DNA from: Clostridium sp. UBA3947
GTDB lineage: Bacteria; Bacillota; Clostridia; Clostridiales; Clostridiaceae
Direction of reading: 5' to 3'
DNA length: 5,832 bases
NCBI GenBank assembly: GCA_002385545.1
Contig: DGDR01000211.1
Location: 1 to 5,832, forward strand
Shown: piece after piece, positions 3,848-5,832 of the stretch
Layout of the letters: each line of letters begins with the position of its first letter
How positions within the stretch are numbered: position 1 is the stretch's first letter
Notes under the pieces: generated by a model
Database searches by the model: none
Seen by the model: only the letters and a program-made list of their open reading frames with translations
What the model was told of the DNA's origin: nothing
Position numbers and translations under genes: made by a program

Positions 3848-5674
3848 ATGGACTTTAGGCAAGCAGTAGAAGAATTAAAGCGAACGATTTCAGCAGATTC
3901 AGTAAAAAGCAAAATCGAAATGGATTTAGGATTGGTAAAGATTAAAAGTAAATATGTCTGTTTTCTCCACAATGACGATACGAGCAATCCTAATATGAGT
4001 TTTGACAATGATAAAAAGCGTTTTCATTGCTTTAGGTGTGACCAAAACTATGATATTTTTAATCACTATATGAGCCACTACAATTTGGGATTTGTAGATG
4101 CAGTTAAAAAAATTAATGATGATTTTAATTTAAACGTAAAGTTTGAAGATGTTAAGTCTCAAAAAAAGGTTGAGGTTAAAAAGCATAGCGAGCCAAAGGA
4201 TGTGGTCCTTGAATATATCTACAAAAGAAAAATCACAGGCAGCACTATAAACTATGTTGGCTTGAAAGGTGATGGCAAGAACGTGGTGTTTGAGTACAAG
4301 GACCAATATGGAAACCATATTGCTAACAAATATAGACCAGCTAAAAAACTGTCCAAAGGCGAAAATAAAAACTGGTGGGATGGAGAGGGTAAAAATTCTA
4401 ACGCCCTATACAATATGGATAAGGCTGACATTACAAAGCCACTGGTGATATGTGAAGGCGAATTTGATTGCTTAAGTCTTATTGAAAGTGGCTGTAAAAA
4501 TGCAGTGAGTGTTCCGGCGGGGGCTAGGAGTTATAGTTGGATTGAACAGAATTATGATTGGCTTATGCAATTTCCAGAAATAATTATATGGTTTGACAAT
4601 GATAATGCAGGAAAAGAAGGCGTTAATGTAGTAGCTAATCGGCTTGATAATTGCACTAAGGTAGTATATTCCACTAAGGCGAAAGACATAAACGAGGTTT
4701 TATATAAGTTTGGTAAAGAGGAAGTTCTAAACGAATTAAATAATGCTAAATCACTAGACGTTGATGGTGTACTTACTGTATTTGAGATAGAAGATTTTAA
4801 TGTGTATGATGCCGAAAAGATTAAAACTGGTATAAGCCTTATTGATAAATATTGTTTAGGTTTTGTGATGGGTAGTCTAGTGATTTTAACAGGTTACAAT
4901 GGCAGTGGTAAAAGTACGATTTTAAATCAAATGTGTATAGCAGAAAGCTTAAGTCAAGGTTACAAGGTATTTGTATTTAGTGGAGAGTTGACGCCAAGTA
5001 ATTTTAAATATTGGCTCTACAATACGATAGCTGATGATTGCGATATAGAAGAAAAACAGACAAGGTTTTTTGAGACATACTATAAACTTAAACCTATGGC
5101 AGTTGATAATATATCAAATTGGATTGGAGACAATCTATATCTTTATAACAAAATGGACTATTCGGAAGATGAAATACTTAAGACTATGAAAATGCTAGCA
5201 AAGCGTAAAGGAGTAAGAGTTTTTATAATAGACAACCTTATGAAGGTTGAGTTAGAAGATACACATCATAATGAGTTAATAGCACAAAGGAAATTTGTTA
5301 ACAAGTTAAAAATGTTCGCACTAAAATACAACGCATTAGTTTACTTAATCGCGCATCCTAGAAAGCCACAAACATCTCAAAATGAGATAACAAAATTTGA
5401 TGTGTCCGGAAGTGCTGATATTACAAATTTATCTGATTATGTACTTGCAATTTCTAGGGTAAGTGAAAAGCAAAAAGCTGAGAATCCAGAAGAAAAAGAT
5501 GCAGCATTGTACTTATTAAAAGATAGGCCAACAGGAACCCCAGAAAAGAAAGCATCTTTGTATTTTAGCAAAAAACGCAGAAGATTTTATATACATGAAA
5601 GTGAATTAAATAAACAATATGGGTACTTGTCAAGCGGAGAGCAGGCAATTTTAGACGAGATATTCCCTTTTTAA
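3848..5674 (+). CDS. Bifunctional primase-helicase (T7 gp4/Twinkle layout)
   Basis: The 608-residue protein has all parts of a self-contained replicative primase-helicase. A CHC2-type zinc finger has C38, H41, C61 and C64 (YVCFLHNDD, then RFHCFRC). A primase middle region runs to about 195. A Toprim core has VICEGEFDCLS (200-210, metal-binding E203/E205) and WFDNDNAGKEG (248-258, D250 and D252). The RecA-type helicase core has Walker A GYNGSGKST (349-357), catalytic Glu in FSGEL (E380), Walker B VFIIDN (458-463), motif H4 IAHPRKP (501-507) and a probable arginine finger in KDRPTG (R560). Length is slightly above T7 gp4 (566). It would unwind 5'-3' and prime the lagging strand at the fork. AAGGAGG (3831-3837) is 10 bases before the ATG, immediately after the initiator stop. 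The C-terminus, DEIFPF, resembles an SSB tip. Confidence 0.92.
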   Translation: MDFRQAVEELKRTISADSVKSKIEMDLGLVKIKSKYVCFLHNDDTSNPNMSFDNDKKRFHCFRCDQNYDIFNHYMSHYNLGFVDAVKKINDDFNLNVKFEDVKSQKKVEVKKHSEPKDVVLEYIYKRKITGSTINYVGLKGDGKNVVFEYKDQYGNHIANKYRPAKKLSKGENKNWWDGEGKNSNALYNMDKADITKPLVICEGEFDCLSLIESGCKNAVSVPAGARSYSWIEQNYDWLMQFPEIIIWFDNDNAGKEGVNVVANRLDNCTKVVYSTKAKDINEVLYKFGKEEVLNELNNAKSLDVDGVLTVFEIEDFNVYDAEKIKTGISLIDKYCLGFVMGSLVILTGYNGSGKSTILNQMCIAESLSQGYKVFVFSGELTPSNFKYWLYNTIADDCDIEEKQTRFFETYYKLKPMAVDNISNWIGDNLYLYNKMDYSEDEILKTMKMLAKRKGVRVFIIDNLMKVELEDTHHNELIAQRKFVNKLKMFALKYNALVYLIAHPRKPQTSQNEITKFDVSGSADITNLSDYVLAISRVSEKQKAENPEEKDAALYLLKDRPTGTPEKKASLYFSKKRRRFYIHESELNKQYGYLSSGEQAILDEIFPF

Positions 5675-5688
5675 AGGAGTGATAGCGA

Positions 5689-5832
5689 ATGAAAGAATAC
5701 AAGACGAAGATTAGTAAGCCAGTAGACAAGCCATTATTTGTAGTAGTAAACCATGAAAAGGATTTAAAGTCAGGCTATGAAACAACAATGAACACTATTA
5801 TATTGAATGGAACAGATGCAACAGAGGTAATT
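5689..5832 (+). CDS. Start of a further gene, unrecognised (48 codons visible, runs off the window)
   Basis: ATG 5689 is preceded by AAAGGAG (5673-5679), which overlaps the primase-helicase stop (TAA 5672-5674), with 9 bases spacing. The frame is open to the right edge. The visible start reads MKEYKTKISKPVDKPLFVVV, followed by charged and Thr/Asn-rich residues (NHEKDLKSGYETTMNTIILN). There is no signal peptide, Cys cluster or nucleotide-binding motif in this part. The pattern of strands suggests a soluble protein, but no family is recognised. Its position implies co-expression with the replication genes. Confidence 0.75.
   Translation, partial: MKEYKTKISKPVDKPLFVVVNHEKDLKSGYETTMNTIILNGTDATEVI

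Noticed and set aside
1..5832. Search for tRNA, rRNA, CRISPR array, insertion-sequence ends, attachment sites and riboswitches
   Set aside because: No cloverleaf, regularly spaced repeat-spacer structure, transposase motif or terminal inverted repeat was seen. There is no gene-free stretch longer than about 50 bases in which such elements could hide.

Overview
The window is AT-rich. All genes lie on the + strand, are packed head to tail, and almost all have a strong AGGAGG-type ribosome binding site. The gene content is that of a tailed-phage or prophage early (recombination and replication) region. Low GC, strong Shine-Dalgarno sites, GTG/TTG starts and the families present point to a Firmicutes host, most likely a Clostridia-type bacterium. 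The host is inferred; nothing in the window names it.

Layout: (1) Positions 1-161 hold the last codons of an upstream gene and a 42-codon remnant of a phage-type SAM-dependent methyltransferase. (2) Positions 152-844 hold three small genes: a coiled-coil protein, a four-cysteine mini-protein whose gene is not obvious from ORF length, and an 85-residue protein of unknown function. The second and third overlap out of frame by 59 bases. (3) Positions 834-3067 form a recombination module: a Gam-like DNA-end protector, a Sak4-like RecA-fold ATPase, an ERCC4/XPF-type nuclease (probably starting at a TTG codon) and a DUF669-type single-strand DNA-binding protein with an SSB-like acidic tail. A perfect 8-bp hairpin follows. 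(4) Positions 3116-5674 form the replication module: a winged-helix initiator of the DnaD-like phage type and a 608-residue primase-helicase of the T7 gp4/Twinkle layout. (5) From position 5689 a further gene begins and runs off the window.

How the genes may work together (inference): Gam shields phage DNA ends from host AddAB/RecBCD-type nucleases. The SSB-like protein coats single strands, the Sak4-like ATPase anneals or pairs them, and the ERCC4 nuclease cuts branched intermediates. The initiator would open an origin and the primase-helicase would unwind and prime it. No separate helicase-loader gene is visible.

The most interesting non-coding signal is inside the initiator gene. Five consecutive 11-bp units (the last four forming a perfect 22-bp tandem duplication with helically phased A-tracts) are followed by a 9-bp direct repeat and an AT-only stretch. 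Because 11 bp is not a multiple of three, the repetition is a property of the DNA rather than the protein. It resembles a lambda-O-style origin of replication embedded in the initiator's linker. I see no tRNA, rRNA, CRISPR array, insertion sequence or convincing promoter, and nothing that clearly amounts to a wholly new system.
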